Assembly: GCA_023376005.1 (NCBI GenBank)
Contig: CM042157.1
Coordinates: forward strand, 56,469,221-56,533,220
DNA: 64,000 nucleotides
Source of the DNA: Doryteuthis pealeii
Lineage: Eukaryota; Mollusca; Cephalopoda; Myopsida; Loliginidae
Reading direction: 5' to 3'
In this document: positions 62,753 to 64,000 of the stretch, one piece after another
Layout of the letters: each line of letters begins with the position of its first letter
Position numbering within the stretch: the stretch's first letter is position 1
Position numbers and translations under genes: made by a program
The notes under the pieces: generated by a model
Databases searched by the model: none
What the model was told of the DNA's origin: nothing
Seen by the model: the letters and a program-made list of their open reading frames with translations, nothing else

Positions 62753-63126
62753 AGAGGACACGGAAAGAAGAAAAGGTGGGGTAGTTGGAAGGAAAGAGAA
62801 AACTGAAAAATACAAAGTTATAATAAGAGAGGGGTTAAAAGAATGATAGTTCTTACTCTGCTAGCACATGAATCGACATCGAACTTTACACCCACCCGAA
62901 GACAGCATTTAAGCAAGTTTGTTTTTGTTTCTTTTCTTTTTTTTTTTCTTTTTTTCTTATCCTCTTTCTTCTTTTTTTTCAGTTTTAGGGTTAGAAAACC
63001 AGATCGGAAATTTCCAAGTTGGTAAACAATTCGATGCTCTCCTCGTAGACATCCCACGGCACTGGGACCAGCCATTAACAAATGGTGAAAATTGGGAGAA
63101 AATGTTCTCGAAACTTTTTTATCAAG
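17184..63126 (+). CDS. GDA: Guanine deaminase (spliced gene, 12 coding exons, 3' end beyond window)
   Basis: It catalyses hydrolytic deamination of guanine to xanthine and ammonia in purine salvage and catabolism. The enzyme is cytosolic, zinc-dependent and of the amidohydrolase fold. Joined exons: 17184-17291, 18458-18546, 32688-32859, 36148-36235, 39256-39358, 48590-48617, 49003-49110, 51797-51901, 54784-54881, 56717-56784, 60701-60847, 62983-63126. All splice phases fit and all borders are GT/AG, giving 419 full codons. Family landmarks: HSTWKTPLE near the N-terminus, PGFVDCHNHASQ with metal ligands H77 and H79, NGTTTACYFATIHTD, VGKVCMD, TPRFAISCSE, THINEN (H234, E237), LAHN (H272), SHCPISN, GLGTD (D323), SVSMLD, ATLGGSK, and GNFQVGKQFDA. 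The vertebrate enzyme is about 454 residues, so about 30 C-terminal residues should lie past base 64000. The start fits the family N-terminus. Introns are packed with transposons. Confidence 0.95.
17885..17960. repeat. Perfect inverted repeat (35-bp arms, 6-bp loop)
   Basis: Arms 17885-17919 and 17926-17960 are exact reverse complements ('aaacggacagaaacac...' and '...gtgtttctgtccgttt'). It lies in GDA intron 1. Confidence 0.9.
18458..18546 (+). CDS. GDA: GDA coding exon 2 (residues 37-66, split codon)
   Basis: Acceptor 'attcaag' is followed by ILFIEKKEKL, matching the family segment KIVFLEE. The later 'tatag' acceptor at 18470 would delete four conserved residues. The donor is AAAG|gtgagt. 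This linker is a little shorter than in vertebrates. Confidence 0.88.
18575..18810 (+). mobile_element. tRNA-derived SINE, family C (two partial copies)
   Basis: Two successive copies of 'gtgagttcgatccttactgg...catacttctgg...ctaagcttagtaaataactat' begin just after GDA exon 2. Confidence 0.75.
18820..18970 (-). mobile_element. tRNA-derived SINE, family A (3' part)
   Basis: On the minus strand: 'gttaaactccgcttaa'-like tail, 'tgtgtcacatcctgc', and the upstream body to about 'taggtaaacagtag'. Confidence 0.7.
19060..19615 (+). mobile_element. Putative solo LTR, family 2
   Basis: 'tgtggtgagtcggaagttaacg', then 'tcaaccaatcagaagtgttcgcccc' (CCAAT region), 'tctataaaaaagtg' (TATA) and a 3' part 'ttttaatacacatattacttg' match the order of the block at 28880-29500. 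Ends and target-site duplication were not resolved. Confidence 0.45.
19640..19720. repeat. (TA)n microsatellite
   Basis: A long TA run directly upstream of the ribozyme-bearing element. Confidence 0.95.
19759..20152 (-). mobile_element. Hammerhead-bearing element, copy 2, with terminal hairpin
   Basis: It is nearly identical to 9181-9487. At its right end the last 62 bp (20000-20061) are repeated inverted and perfect at 20091-20152 around a 29-bp loop. It lies in GDA intron 2, antisense to the gene. Confidence 0.7.
19828..19869 (-). ncRNA. Type I hammerhead ribozyme
   Basis: It has the same 42-nt core as 9248-9289: CUCUG, CUGAUGA, GGCCU/AGGCC, GAA, AUG/CAU, A17, CAGAG. Predicted cleavage falls between 19833 and 19832. 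Confidence 0.82.
20220..20345 (-). mobile_element. tRNA-derived SINE, family C
   Basis: The minus strand shows the head 'gtgtaatggttagcgagct' (A box), 'gagtacgattctcact' (B box) and the tail 'aagctaagcttagtaaataac'. Confidence 0.8.
20616..20950. repeat. Diverged inverted repeat with hammerhead-like motifs
   Basis: Left arm (about 20616-20745) and right arm (about 20820-20945) are imperfect inverted copies. Each holds a CUGAAGA or CUUGAAGA motif followed about 20 nt later by GAAA. A 19-bp direct repeat 'aaccttcttgtcgtaatcgg' occurs twice at 20729-20767. Stem II is not convincing, so no ribozyme is called. Confidence 0.6.
20951..22059. other. Intron 2 DNA, unassigned
   Basis: No family was recognised. 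The region 21390-21980 is richer in GC and carries the 93- and 108-codon overlapping frames on opposite strands; neither shows a known domain. Confidence 0.4.
22060..22145 (-). mobile_element. 5S rRNA-derived SINE (fragment)
   Basis: On the minus strand 'attaagcagcaatgagcctg', 'atgggtgatcactgag' and 'gcaggtactgtag' follow the 3' half of 5S rRNA. Confidence 0.6.
22187..22625. mobile_element. hAT-like element relic
   Basis: It begins 'caggggtgcccaaacctttggcaaagagggccaaatt', typical of hAT termini, and later has 'tagcgggccgtaaatg', which corresponds to the opposite end of such elements. No transposase frame. Confidence 0.55.
22735..22950 (+). repeat. Dispersed repeat D
   Basis: 'cttagaatacgctggcagtc', 'ggtatgatactaagctgtatgatggtgaggctcc' and 'tgactcgaagcggtagcacctgttac' match the other copies. 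Confidence 0.7.
24769..25608. mobile_element. Inverted-repeat element nested in Helitron 1
   Basis: Arms start 'ggcggacctgaacttttgg' and end 'ccaaaagttcaggtccgcc'. They share internal blocks such as 'gaaaaactcgaaaa' and 'tatacggg', inverted, over about 200 bp each. The centre holds another MITE. Confidence 0.75.
25180..25356. mobile_element. MITE with telomere-like core, copy 1
   Basis: Termini AGGGTGGCCCAGAAAA and (reverse) TTCTGTGTCACCTT enclose 'aaccctaaccctaacccc'. Related copies form the palindrome at 42381-42763. Confidence 0.7.
25690..26316 (+). mobile_element. Non-autonomous Helitron 2
   Basis: It begins TCTTATTATAATGGAG after an A, ends TTTGCTAG before a T, and has the 3' hairpin GCACCC-GGA-GGGTGC at 26289-26303. 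The same ends are found in inverted orientation at 35068-35533 and 44484-46838. Helitron 1 ends 14 bp upstream. Confidence 0.85.
26370..26397 (+). other. Hammerhead-like core, weak
   Basis: CUGAAGA, a GGGAU/AUCCC stem with a U loop, then GAAA. Stem III is nearly absent and stem I is short (CUU/AAG plus distal GUGAU/AUCAC). It is probably a degenerate ribozyme. A (TA)n run follows at 26544-26592. Confidence 0.4.
26865..27020 (+). mobile_element. 5S rRNA-derived SINE
   Basis: 'ctagatcacctaagttagccagcg', 'cagtacttaattggttgacc' and the tail 'aaaagggttggtatgcagtaaa' match the copy at 10795. Confidence 0.7.
27060..27500 (+). repeat. Dispersed repeat D interrupted by an MITE
   Basis: 'gggctagacggtcggtgg', 'gatcaatcgg', 'cacctatatgatta' precede the MITE and 'attgctcttatggcaaacc' follows it, as in the unbroken copy at 49320-49430. 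Confidence 0.65.
27137..27446. mobile_element. MITE with 30-bp terminal inverted repeats
   Basis: Left end TTACCGTATTTGACGGCATA and the matching inverted right end (tatgccgtcaaatacggtaa) enclose 310 bp without coding. TTA/TAA at the borders may be the target site. Confidence 0.85.
27500..28319. other. Unassigned intron 2 DNA
   Basis: This moderately GC-rich, CA/CC-rich block has overlapping short frames on both strands and no recognised domain. It may be a decayed retroelement. Confidence 0.35.
28374..28465 (+). pseudogene. Tc1/mariner transposase C-terminal relic
   Basis: One frame reads NPIENLWSMIKRV, the motif after the second catalytic Asp of Tc1-type transposases. Upstream sequence is scrambled. 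A sister relic with a stop inside the motif lies at 29895-29995. Confidence 0.65.
28880..29500 (+). mobile_element. Putative solo LTR, family 2
   Basis: 'gttgtggtgaagccggaagttatcg', 'caaccaatcagaggcgttccc' (CCAAT), 'ttataaataacgg' (TATA) and 'aatacaattttgtttgtttaatc' parallel 19060-19615. Exact ends were not resolved. Confidence 0.45.
29895..29995 (+). pseudogene. Tc1/mariner transposase C-terminal relic
   Basis: The frame has INPIENL, a stop, then SMIERG. It shares about 100 bp with 28374-28465, with a 'cacg/cac' tail. Confidence 0.6.
30000..30600 (+). other. Promoter-like motifs followed by a 152-codon open frame, function unknown
   Basis: An octamer ATGCAAAT (30033-30040) and a CCAAT box (30053) precede an open frame at 30135-30593. 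Its first part holds two copies of VY(I/V)RLKP(E/G)PLF about 30 residues apart. The rest is rich in F, L, K and I, as expected of AT-rich non-coding DNA. No family was recognised, and coding status is doubtful. Confidence 0.25.
30606..30802 (+). mobile_element. Solo LTR, family 1, copy 1
   Basis: It is 197 bp, starts TGTTGTACCGG and ends CATCACAACA, flanked by the 5-bp duplication TTTAC (30601-30605 and 30803-30807). A TATA-like 'tataaatagtgag' lies inside. Sister copies are at 34274 and 39638. Confidence 0.9.
30808..32030. other. Unassigned intron 2 DNA
   Basis: No gene. A TATA-like 'caatataaaaggagaag' at about 31697 precedes a 91-codon frame (31584-31859 overlaps it). No domain was recognised. 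Confidence 0.35.
32042..32324 (+). mobile_element. tRNA-derived SINE, family A (full length)
   Basis: Head 'gaagcgcgtggttaaagtc' (A-box region), 'cgagttcaaatcctgg' (B box), the complete body and a tail reaching 'tgtgtcacatcctgctcg' and 'ggtaatata'. Confidence 0.85.
32688..32859 (+). CDS. GDA: GDA coding exon 3 (residues 66-123, HxH metal site)
   Basis: After a long T tract and 'cag', the exon encodes DILIPGFVDCHNHASQ with zinc ligands H77 and H79, then LLDWLNKYTFP. The donor GTG|gttcgt is weak, but only this choice keeps the spacing to exon 4. Confidence 0.93.
32960..33310 (+). mobile_element. tRNA-derived SINE, family C, array of degraded copies
   Basis: Three successive partial copies, each with 'ttag/atagcgag...', 'gagttcg(g/a)tcctc(a/t)ctgggtg' and, at the end, 'acttctggctttg...aagtttagta'. 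Confidence 0.65.
33311..34170. other. Intron 3 DNA, nothing recognised
   Basis: No repeat boundary or coding frame was identified. A segment 'cttctgtttaggaagtagtgaaagattc' resembles one at 3200-3230. Confidence 0.4.
34175..34262 (+). mobile_element. tRNA-derived SINE, family B (3' part)
   Basis: 'gcgcaagtgaaaaggggatatgctccctcggctgatacc' matches the family B body. Confidence 0.7.
34274..34481 (+). mobile_element. Solo LTR, family 1, copy 2
   Basis: It is 208 bp, TGTTGTACCGG...CATCACAACA, flanked by the 5-bp duplication ATTAG (34269-34273 and 34482-34486). Confidence 0.92.
34690..34950 (-). mobile_element. tRNA-derived SINE, family B
   Basis: The minus strand shows 'ggtttagctcagtcgttaaagcg' (A box) and 'ggttcggtaccgg' (B box), then the family B body to 'gacattaggccacc'. 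Confidence 0.85.
35068..35533 (-). mobile_element. Non-autonomous Helitron 3
   Basis: It is an inverted copy of the Helitron 2 type: CTAG at 35068-35071, hairpin GCACCC-TCC-GGGTGC at 35081-35095, and the TC end complement at 35532-35533. Flanking bases are A on the left and T on the right, as expected. Confidence 0.85.
35670..36070. repeat. Three-copy tandem repeat (~135 bp unit)
   Basis: Units start 'tatgttctta...gtcgcc' and contain 'aggcgggtgttgatggtatg(g/a)cag'. They occur near 35670, 35811 and 35951, the last most diverged. The array ends about 80 bp before GDA exon 4. Confidence 0.85.
36148..36235 (+). CDS. GDA: GDA coding exon 4 (residues 124-153)
   Basis: It encodes STLVKNGTTTACYFATIHTD, the strongly conserved second strand. 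Donor G|gtaagt, phase 1. Confidence 0.95.
36535..37062 (-). mobile_element. tRNA-derived SINE, family C, tandem array of four
   Basis: Four copies follow head to tail. The second (36620-36771) and fourth (36908-37062) are almost identical, so part of the array was made by local duplication. Confidence 0.85.
37063..38175. other. Intron 4 DNA, unassigned
   Basis: Purine-rich stretches (37540-37800) and no recognised element. An inverted repeat D fragment lies at about 37320-37380. Confidence 0.35.
38180..38249. repeat. (CT)n microsatellite
   Basis: A pure CT run after a short C tract. Confidence 0.95.
38360..38640 (+). repeat. Dispersed repeat D
   Basis: 'cttagaatacgctgactgtatcccctgcagagggg' and 'tatgacactaaactgtatttgatggtgaggctcc' match the other copies. 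Confidence 0.7.
38838..39055 (+). mobile_element. tRNA-derived SINE, family A
   Basis: Head 'tgatacggttatcgttgtagg', body 'ctatgggtaaatagtaagg' and the 3' part to 'ttgaattcaaatt'. Confidence 0.8.
39256..39358 (+). CDS. GDA: GDA coding exon 5 (residues 153-187)
   Basis: It encodes KIGQRAYVGKVCMDRNGT and ends TEESLQETE. Acceptor 'aatag', donor AAAG|gtaatt. Confidence 0.94.
39638..39845 (-). mobile_element. Solo LTR, family 1, copy 3
   Basis: It is 208 bp in reverse orientation, starting TGTTGTGATG and ending GGTACAACA, flanked by ATATA (39633-39637 and 39846-39850) within a TA-rich site. Confidence 0.9.
40043..40405. mobile_element. MITE with telomere-like core
   Basis: Arms of about 85 bp are inverted ('ttataccttaaaaaataagaccattaag' and its complement near 40370-40400). 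The centre (40199-40247) is an array of CCTAA-type repeats. Confidence 0.8.
40595..40828 (+). mobile_element. tRNA-derived SINE, family A
   Basis: Head 'gtgtagtgtaatgattatcgtcgtagg' lacks the B-box segment (internal deletion). Body and tail are present to 'gcggagggattggtaaat'. Confidence 0.8.
40829..41681. other. Possible mariner-type terminus and unassigned DNA
   Basis: 'tacgagggagagtaaaaaa' at 40829 is the same terminus that appears truncated at 63971-64000. The GC-richer block at 41030-41260 was not identified. Confidence 0.4.
41682..42038 (+). pseudogene. Mariner-type transposase N-terminal relic (HTH region)
   Basis: From ATG 41682 the frame has VTRFLWSDGVSWVEIHRRLL and GDSALPRRNVY, then a stop, GKFKSS, and GRPST. 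After frameshifts come EKIQQTRELV and HDELGFHK. This is the DNA-binding half of a mariner (Mos1-type HTH) transposase with several stops and frameshifts. No catalytic domain is left. Confidence 0.8.
42381..42763. mobile_element. Palindrome of two head-to-head MITEs with telomere-like cores
   Basis: Outer ends 'gaacttttgtttaacgaatt' and 'aatttactaaacaaaagttc' are inverted. The centre is 'gggtcaccttgtacagggtgaccc'. The left half carries TTAGGG-type repeats (42475-42510), the right half CCCTAA-type repeats (42640-42666). Termini AGAGTGTCCCAGAAAA relate it to 25180-25356. Confidence 0.85.
42764..43581. other. Intron 5 DNA, unassigned
   Basis: A GC-richer block at 43030-43480 has no recognised family. 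Its composition suggests a decayed LTR or retroelement. Confidence 0.35.
43582..44121. mobile_element. Non-autonomous mariner-like element (MITE), copy 2
   Basis: Termini 'gagggtaatcccaaaaata' and 'ttttgggattaccctcg' are inverted. The interior is related to 4137-4657. Confidence 0.75.
44284..44331 (+). promoter_or_regulatory. NRF-1/ETS-like core promoter motif cluster
   Basis: 'gcacatgcgcgc' resembles an NRF-1 site and 'acttccggt' an ETS (GABP) site. They lie 45 and 15 bp before an ATG in the context ccgccATGG. This pairing is known from nuclear genes for mitochondrial proteins. Function here is inferred only. Confidence 0.35.
44332..44478 (+). other. 48-codon open frame with one membrane segment, unidentified
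   Basis: The ATG in a strong initiation context opens MATHGYFDLGKLHSSKG, followed by a hydrophobic stretch of about 20 residues (IFITASLLSIISFYYYLI) and a short tail. It could be exon 1 or a retrocopy of a small mitochondrial membrane protein. A possible splice donor (cg|gtaagc) lies at 44359. Helitron 4 starts 6 bp after the stop. I do not recognise the family. Confidence 0.25.
44484..46838 (-). mobile_element. Helitron 4 carrying an internal satellite
   Basis: CTAG at 44484-44487 with A to its left, hairpin GCACC...GGTGC at about 44497-44514, and the Helitron 2-type 5' end ('acaatctccattata') near 46820-46835. The interior is split by a tandem array. The terminal TC is mutated. Confidence 0.8.
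44953..46688. repeat. GC-rich satellite, six copies of a 282-291 bp unit
   Basis: Marker 'cagtggcttcggccctg' recurs near 44975, 45265, 45547, 45832, 46119 and 46408. Units contain self-complementary blocks (CCCCTTGATTTAAAGGGG; GGGGGCTATCCCCC). Base composition is far richer in GC than the surrounding intron. The repeated 75- to 79-codon frames are by-products. Confidence 0.95.
47195..47600 (-). pseudogene. LINE ORF C-terminal relic
   Basis: On the minus strand, across frames, it reads GELADGTRRTG, then KDHMKTTLKKC, then LALQQTGLVRH, the tail of a LINE polyprotein that ends in a zinc-finger-like segment. A sister copy lies at 60135-60520. Frameshifts are present. Confidence 0.6.
47761..47880. 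mobile_element. Mariner-like terminus
   Basis: 'gggtcattcaataaatgacgtg' after a (TA)n run has the form of a mariner end. The partner end was not found. Confidence 0.4.
47881..48589. other. T-rich intron DNA before the microexon
   Basis: Repeated blocks of 'tttttaaaaatttctaatttttacaattta' over 500 bp are a degenerate T-rich tandem sequence that merges into the polypyrimidine tract of exon 6. Confidence 0.6.
48590..48617 (+). CDS. GDA: GDA coding exon 6, 28-nt microexon (residues 187-196)
   Basis: The 28 bases between 'ctttag' and 'gttagt' restore the frame (phase 2 in, phase 0 out). They supply FIQTVQKRK, which fits the family segment before the TPRF motif. Skipping it would shift the frame. 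Confidence 0.85.
48678..48743. repeat. (CT)n microsatellite
   Basis: A CT run 60 bp after the microexon. Confidence 0.95.
49003..49110 (+). CDS. GDA: GDA coding exon 7 (residues 197-232)
   Basis: It encodes YRLITPVVTPRFAISCSEKL with the substrate-contact arginine of the PRF motif, and ends DLPIQ before gtaagt. Confidence 0.95.
49150..49610 (+). repeat. Dispersed repeat D, with (GGTC)n
   Basis: Segments match 13800-14165: 'agacggtcggtcggtcgg' (49330-49357), 'tatatgattgtactgaccctattgcccttatggcaaa' in part, and 'tctgacccgaagtggcagtac'. Confidence 0.7.
49611..51205. other. Intron 7 DNA, mixed unassigned repeats
   Basis: It includes inverted repeat D pieces (50060-50230, 50330-50480). Two segments ('caagtttttattgaattaccg' at 49800 and 'agcaatgtttattctccgg' at 50880) look like reversed LTR ends but have no defined borders. 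Interior not recognised. Confidence 0.35.
51208..51252. repeat. (TG)n microsatellite
   Basis: A TG run after a short TA run. Confidence 0.95.
51797..51901 (+). CDS. GDA: GDA coding exon 8 (residues 233-267, third His)
   Basis: It encodes THINENQKEIAEVERLFPNK. H234 is the third metal ligand and E237 the catalytic glutamate of the family. Phase 0 on both sides. Confidence 0.95.
51971..52008. repeat. Perfect hairpin (16-bp arms)
   Basis: 'aattagtatttaagat' and its exact complement flank a 6-base loop, 70 bp after exon 8. Confidence 0.85.
52009..53119. other. Intron 8 DNA, unassigned
   Basis: There are three internal repeats of 'acttttccttaa(a)tttggaaaa(a)ggatt(g)tgt' at 52665-52790. Otherwise nothing recognised. 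Confidence 0.45.
53120..53295 (-). mobile_element. tRNA-derived SINE, family A
   Basis: The body and a truncated head ('ggtgtaa'-type, reversed, at 53284) are present. A (TATC)n run follows at 53312-53344. Confidence 0.75.
53372..54720. repeat. Repeat pair flanking a 1.05-kb insertion
   Basis: An AT-rich palindromic segment (53372-53485) includes 'agttttaaagcttcaaattc', which recurs in direct orientation at 54574. About 50 bp is shared at each side (53466-53522 and 54570-54625). Between them is a distinct block (53580-54560) with 'aataaatcttg' near its end. It may be an LTR-type insertion. The 105-codon frame at 53774-54091 has no recognised domain. Confidence 0.5.
54784..54881 (+). CDS. GDA: GDA coding exon 9 (residues 268-300, fourth His)
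   Basis: It encodes TILAHNIYCP with H272 (metal and catalytic) and GAGVSHCPISNT. A long T tract precedes the acceptor. Confidence 0.95.
55452..55731 (-). mobile_element. tRNA-derived SINE, family A (full length)
   Basis: It is a complete copy of about 280 bp, useful as a reference: minus-strand head 'gcgcgtggtgtaatggttaaagtc', B box 'gagttcaaatcctgg', body, and tail 'gactttgtgtcacatcctgctcgtgcgg' to 'agttggtaaata'. Confidence 0.9.
56140..56255 (-). mobile_element. tRNA-derived SINE, family C
   Basis: Minus-strand head 'gatgtaatggttagcaggct' and tail '...gcaaagcttagtaaataac'. Confidence 0.75.
56717..56784 (+). CDS. GDA: GDA coding exon 10 (residues 300-323)
   Basis: It encodes LKSGMFWARQQLDAGVKLGLGT. 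The split codon with exon 11 makes D323, the metal-binding aspartate. Confidence 0.94.
56845..56960 (-). mobile_element. tRNA-derived SINE, family A (fragment)
   Basis: The body segment only, directly before another copy. Confidence 0.7.
56961..57872 (-). mobile_element. tRNA-derived SINE, family A, split by a foldback element
   Basis: The 3' part lies at 56961-57044 and the 5' part at 57716-57872. The SINE resumes at the point where it was broken. Confidence 0.8.
57045..57715. mobile_element. Foldback/MITE with ~240-bp terminal inverted repeats
   Basis: Left end TATTGGAAATTGG and right end CCAATTTCCAATA. The arms (about 57045-57290 and 57472-57715) are inverted copies with few differences. 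GCCT occurs on both sides (57041-57044 and 57716-57719). The two mirror-image frames are by-products. Confidence 0.88.
57873..59124. other. Intron 10 DNA, unassigned
   Basis: The block at 58260-58640 ('aagacctttattagcgggttc' at its start) resembles a reversed LTR in style, but its ends are undefined. No gene was recognised. Confidence 0.35.
59125..59830 (-). mobile_element. tRNA-derived SINE, family A, broken by two insertions
   Basis: Pieces at 59125-59152, 59376-59488 and 59723-59830 follow the SINE order. The gaps hold an unclassified insert (about 59155-59375) and a family B SINE. Confidence 0.75.
59490..59722 (-). mobile_element. tRNA-derived SINE, family B (inside a family A SINE)
   Basis: The minus strand shows 'cagtcggtagagtgtcgg' (A box), 'gggttcgatactgg' (B box) and the family B body to 'gataccgactttagaccacc'. 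Confidence 0.85.
60135..60520 (-). pseudogene. LINE ORF C-terminal relic
   Basis: It is about 80 percent alike by eye to 47195-47600 ('agtccgtcgcagacgac', 'ttcaacagttgtggaccct', 'tcttcagcgttgtctt'), in the same orientation, and broken by frameshifts and a deletion. Confidence 0.6.
60701..60847 (+). CDS. GDA: GDA coding exon 11 (residues 323-372)
   Basis: It encodes DISAGCSVSMLDTMKGATAV and ends FRLATLGGSK. Acceptor 'gtgtag', donor G|gtaaac. Confidence 0.95.
60910..60961. repeat. (TA)n microsatellite
   Basis: A TA run that abuts the hammerhead sequence. Confidence 0.95.
60968..61025 (-). ncRNA. Type I hammerhead ribozyme
   Basis: Minus-strand order: AGUCAGAU-UUU-UGCC (stem I), CUGAUGA, GCU-ACUA-AGC (stem II), GAA, ACU-AUU-AGU (stem III), A17, GGUA-U-AUCUGACU (stem I). 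UGCC/GGUA (with a G-U) and AGUCAGAU/AUCUGACU pair, separated by an internal loop. Predicted cleavage falls between 60981 and 60980. It lies 120 bp after GDA exon 11, antisense to the gene. It differs in sequence from the other ribozymes here. Confidence 0.85.
61331..62720 (+). pseudogene. LINE polyprotein relic (C-terminal region), split by an MITE
   Basis: In order: KWTREELR and LEEYTKMNKERLITAA before the insertion; then IAVQNNAIRSNYVKA, IDNTQQNSK, KSRHDWAGTLIHWELHKRSK, YMHKPESVLENE, and ILLDFEIQTVHLIPAK. Towards 62600 comes KVWNMRVT in another frame. This is the conserved C-terminal part of a common animal LINE. The zinc-knuckle region is destroyed, and stops and frameshifts are present. 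Confidence 0.8.
61483..61978. mobile_element. MITE inserted in the LINE relic
   Basis: Ends TGGATCAAGTCACCAATAG and the inverted ctattggtgacttgatcca. Arms extend about 120 bp, sharing 'ttgttagtaaacaaaatcaa'. The interior is AT-rich. Confidence 0.85.
62708..62752. repeat. (GAAA)n microsatellite
   Basis: A tetranucleotide run after the LINE relic; possibly its decayed 3' tail. Confidence 0.9.
62983..63126 (+). CDS. GDA: GDA coding exon 12 (residues 372-420, last in window)
   Basis: It encodes LGLENQIGNFQVGKQFDALL and ends MFSKLFYQG at a gtaaac donor. The family continues with a short glycine-containing C-terminal strand. I find no such exon between 63127 and 64000. Confidence 0.93.
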
Positions 63127-63146
63127 GTAAACTACTCCCCCCCCCT

Positions 63147-63159
<13 letters not shown>

Positions 63160-63195
<36 letters not shown>

Positions 63196-63222
63196 ATTTA
63201 TTTCAGCTACCTTCACCTTTTC

Positions 63223-63258
<36 letters not shown>

Positions 63259-63299
63259 TATATATAAATATATACAAATTCAGCTGTACCAAAAATCTG

Positions 63300-63380
<81 letters not shown>
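63160..63380. repeat. (CT)n-(TA)n, (CA)n and (TA)n-(TG)n microsatellites
   Basis: Three dinucleotide clusters just after exon 12. The 175- and 145-codon frames here are artefacts of these runs and of exon 12. Confidence 0.95.
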
Positions 63381-63382
<2 letters not shown>

Positions 63383-63569
63383 GAAAAGGCGAAGGTATTC
63401 TATTGTTTTTATTTTATTTTCATATTTGCTTTATTTTTTATTTTAAACTTTATTAATTTATTATTCTTCACAAAGACACAATCCTCAGACACAACTATAA
63501 GTAAATAAAGTTTCATCTGACGATTGTGTCTTCTATTTATAAAAAATAAATAAATAGCTAGAGTAGATG

Positions 63570-63870
63570 TGATTTGGTTTAACGGCGTATCAACCCTGTG
63601 GGGTATCTAATGCCAAATATTTTTGTATATATGATTTGTATGGGAATAGTCTGTAGTTAAATAGTTTGTCTTTAAACAATTTCTTAAAGTGTGAGGCAAC
63701 CGTTGGTAATCCATTTTGCTTTACAGGTGTATTTTGTAGAACTCATTTTTAAAATCTATTTAACCTATATATAGGACCCTAACAGGTACTACCACTCCGG
63801 GTTAGAGTGGACCTTGGAGTAATGGTGATGAAGGGATACTCCGCACTTCCCAAACCCCAGAATTTCCTAT
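63570..63870 (-). repeat. Dispersed repeat D (inverted)
   Basis: 'ggcgtatcaaccctgtggggtatctaatgcc' and 'ggaccctaacaggtactaccactccgg' are the reverse complement of its tail and body. Confidence 0.7.
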
Positions 63871-63970
63871 TTTTAATGTATTCTGTTACCTTTTTAAAGT
63901 CAGTTTTTGACTTTTGGCAAAAGGACAATTTTGCAGCGATTTCTATTGCAAAAATGAATCGTGCTTCAAT

Positions 63971-64000
63971 ATACGAGGGAGAGTAAAAAAAAATATCCGC
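63971..64000. mobile_element. Mariner-type terminus, cut by window end
   Basis: 'tacgagggagagtaaaaaa' repeats the terminus seen at 40829. Confidence 0.4.

Noticed and set aside
62919..63446. A 175-codon open frame
   Set aside because: It is GDA exon 12 read through into intron microsatellites; the splice donor at 63127 ends the coding part.

Overview
The window is animal nuclear DNA, AT-rich and dominated by repeats. It most likely comes from a cephalopod of the octopus type. That rests on spliced exons with canonical GT/AG sites, very long introns, dense (TA)n/(CA)n/(GA)n microsatellites, several families of tRNA-derived and 5S-derived SINEs, Helitrons, MITEs and LINE relics. The species is an inference from repeat style and protein similarity recalled from memory; no database was searched.

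The only gene I can support as functional is guanine deaminase (GDA) on the + strand. Twelve coding exons (17184-63126) join in frame into 419 codons, ending in the middle of codon 420. Every zinc and catalytic residue of the family is present. The last roughly 30 residues lie beyond base 64000, and a 5' UTR exon probably lies upstream, because the ATG is preceded by a splice acceptor. Coding sequence is about 1.26 kb of the 46 kb gene span. One exon is a 28-nt microexon.

Upstream (1-17 kb): relics of a retrotransposon gag (SCAN-like) domain, SINEs, a broken intronless copy of ribosomal protein L36, a LINE fragment, and an 89-bp perfect inverted repeat ending 140 bp before the GDA ATG. Within GDA: intron 2 (14 kb) holds two back-to-back Helitrons, an MITE nested in a SINE-like repeat and a solo LTR. 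Intron 3 holds SINEs, a second solo LTR, a Helitron and a three-copy tandem repeat. Intron 4 holds a SINE array. Intron 5 (9 kb) holds the third solo LTR, MITEs with TTAGGG-like arrays, a mariner relic and a Helitron carrying six copies of a GC-rich ~287-bp satellite. Introns 9 to 11 hold nested SINEs, a long-arm foldback element and LINE fragments.

The most notable signal is a set of hammerhead ribozymes, found by reading the minus strand. Five loci (4881-4926, 5318-5363, 9248-9289, 19828-19869, 60968-61025) have the full type I core (CUGANGA, stem II, GAA-A...U-H) with complementary stems I, II and III. Two lie in tandem 437 nt apart, the layout of a retrozyme or Penelope-type element that could release a unit-length RNA. 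Three further sites keep only the core motif. All five complete ribozymes are on the minus strand, so the two inside GDA are antisense to its transcript.
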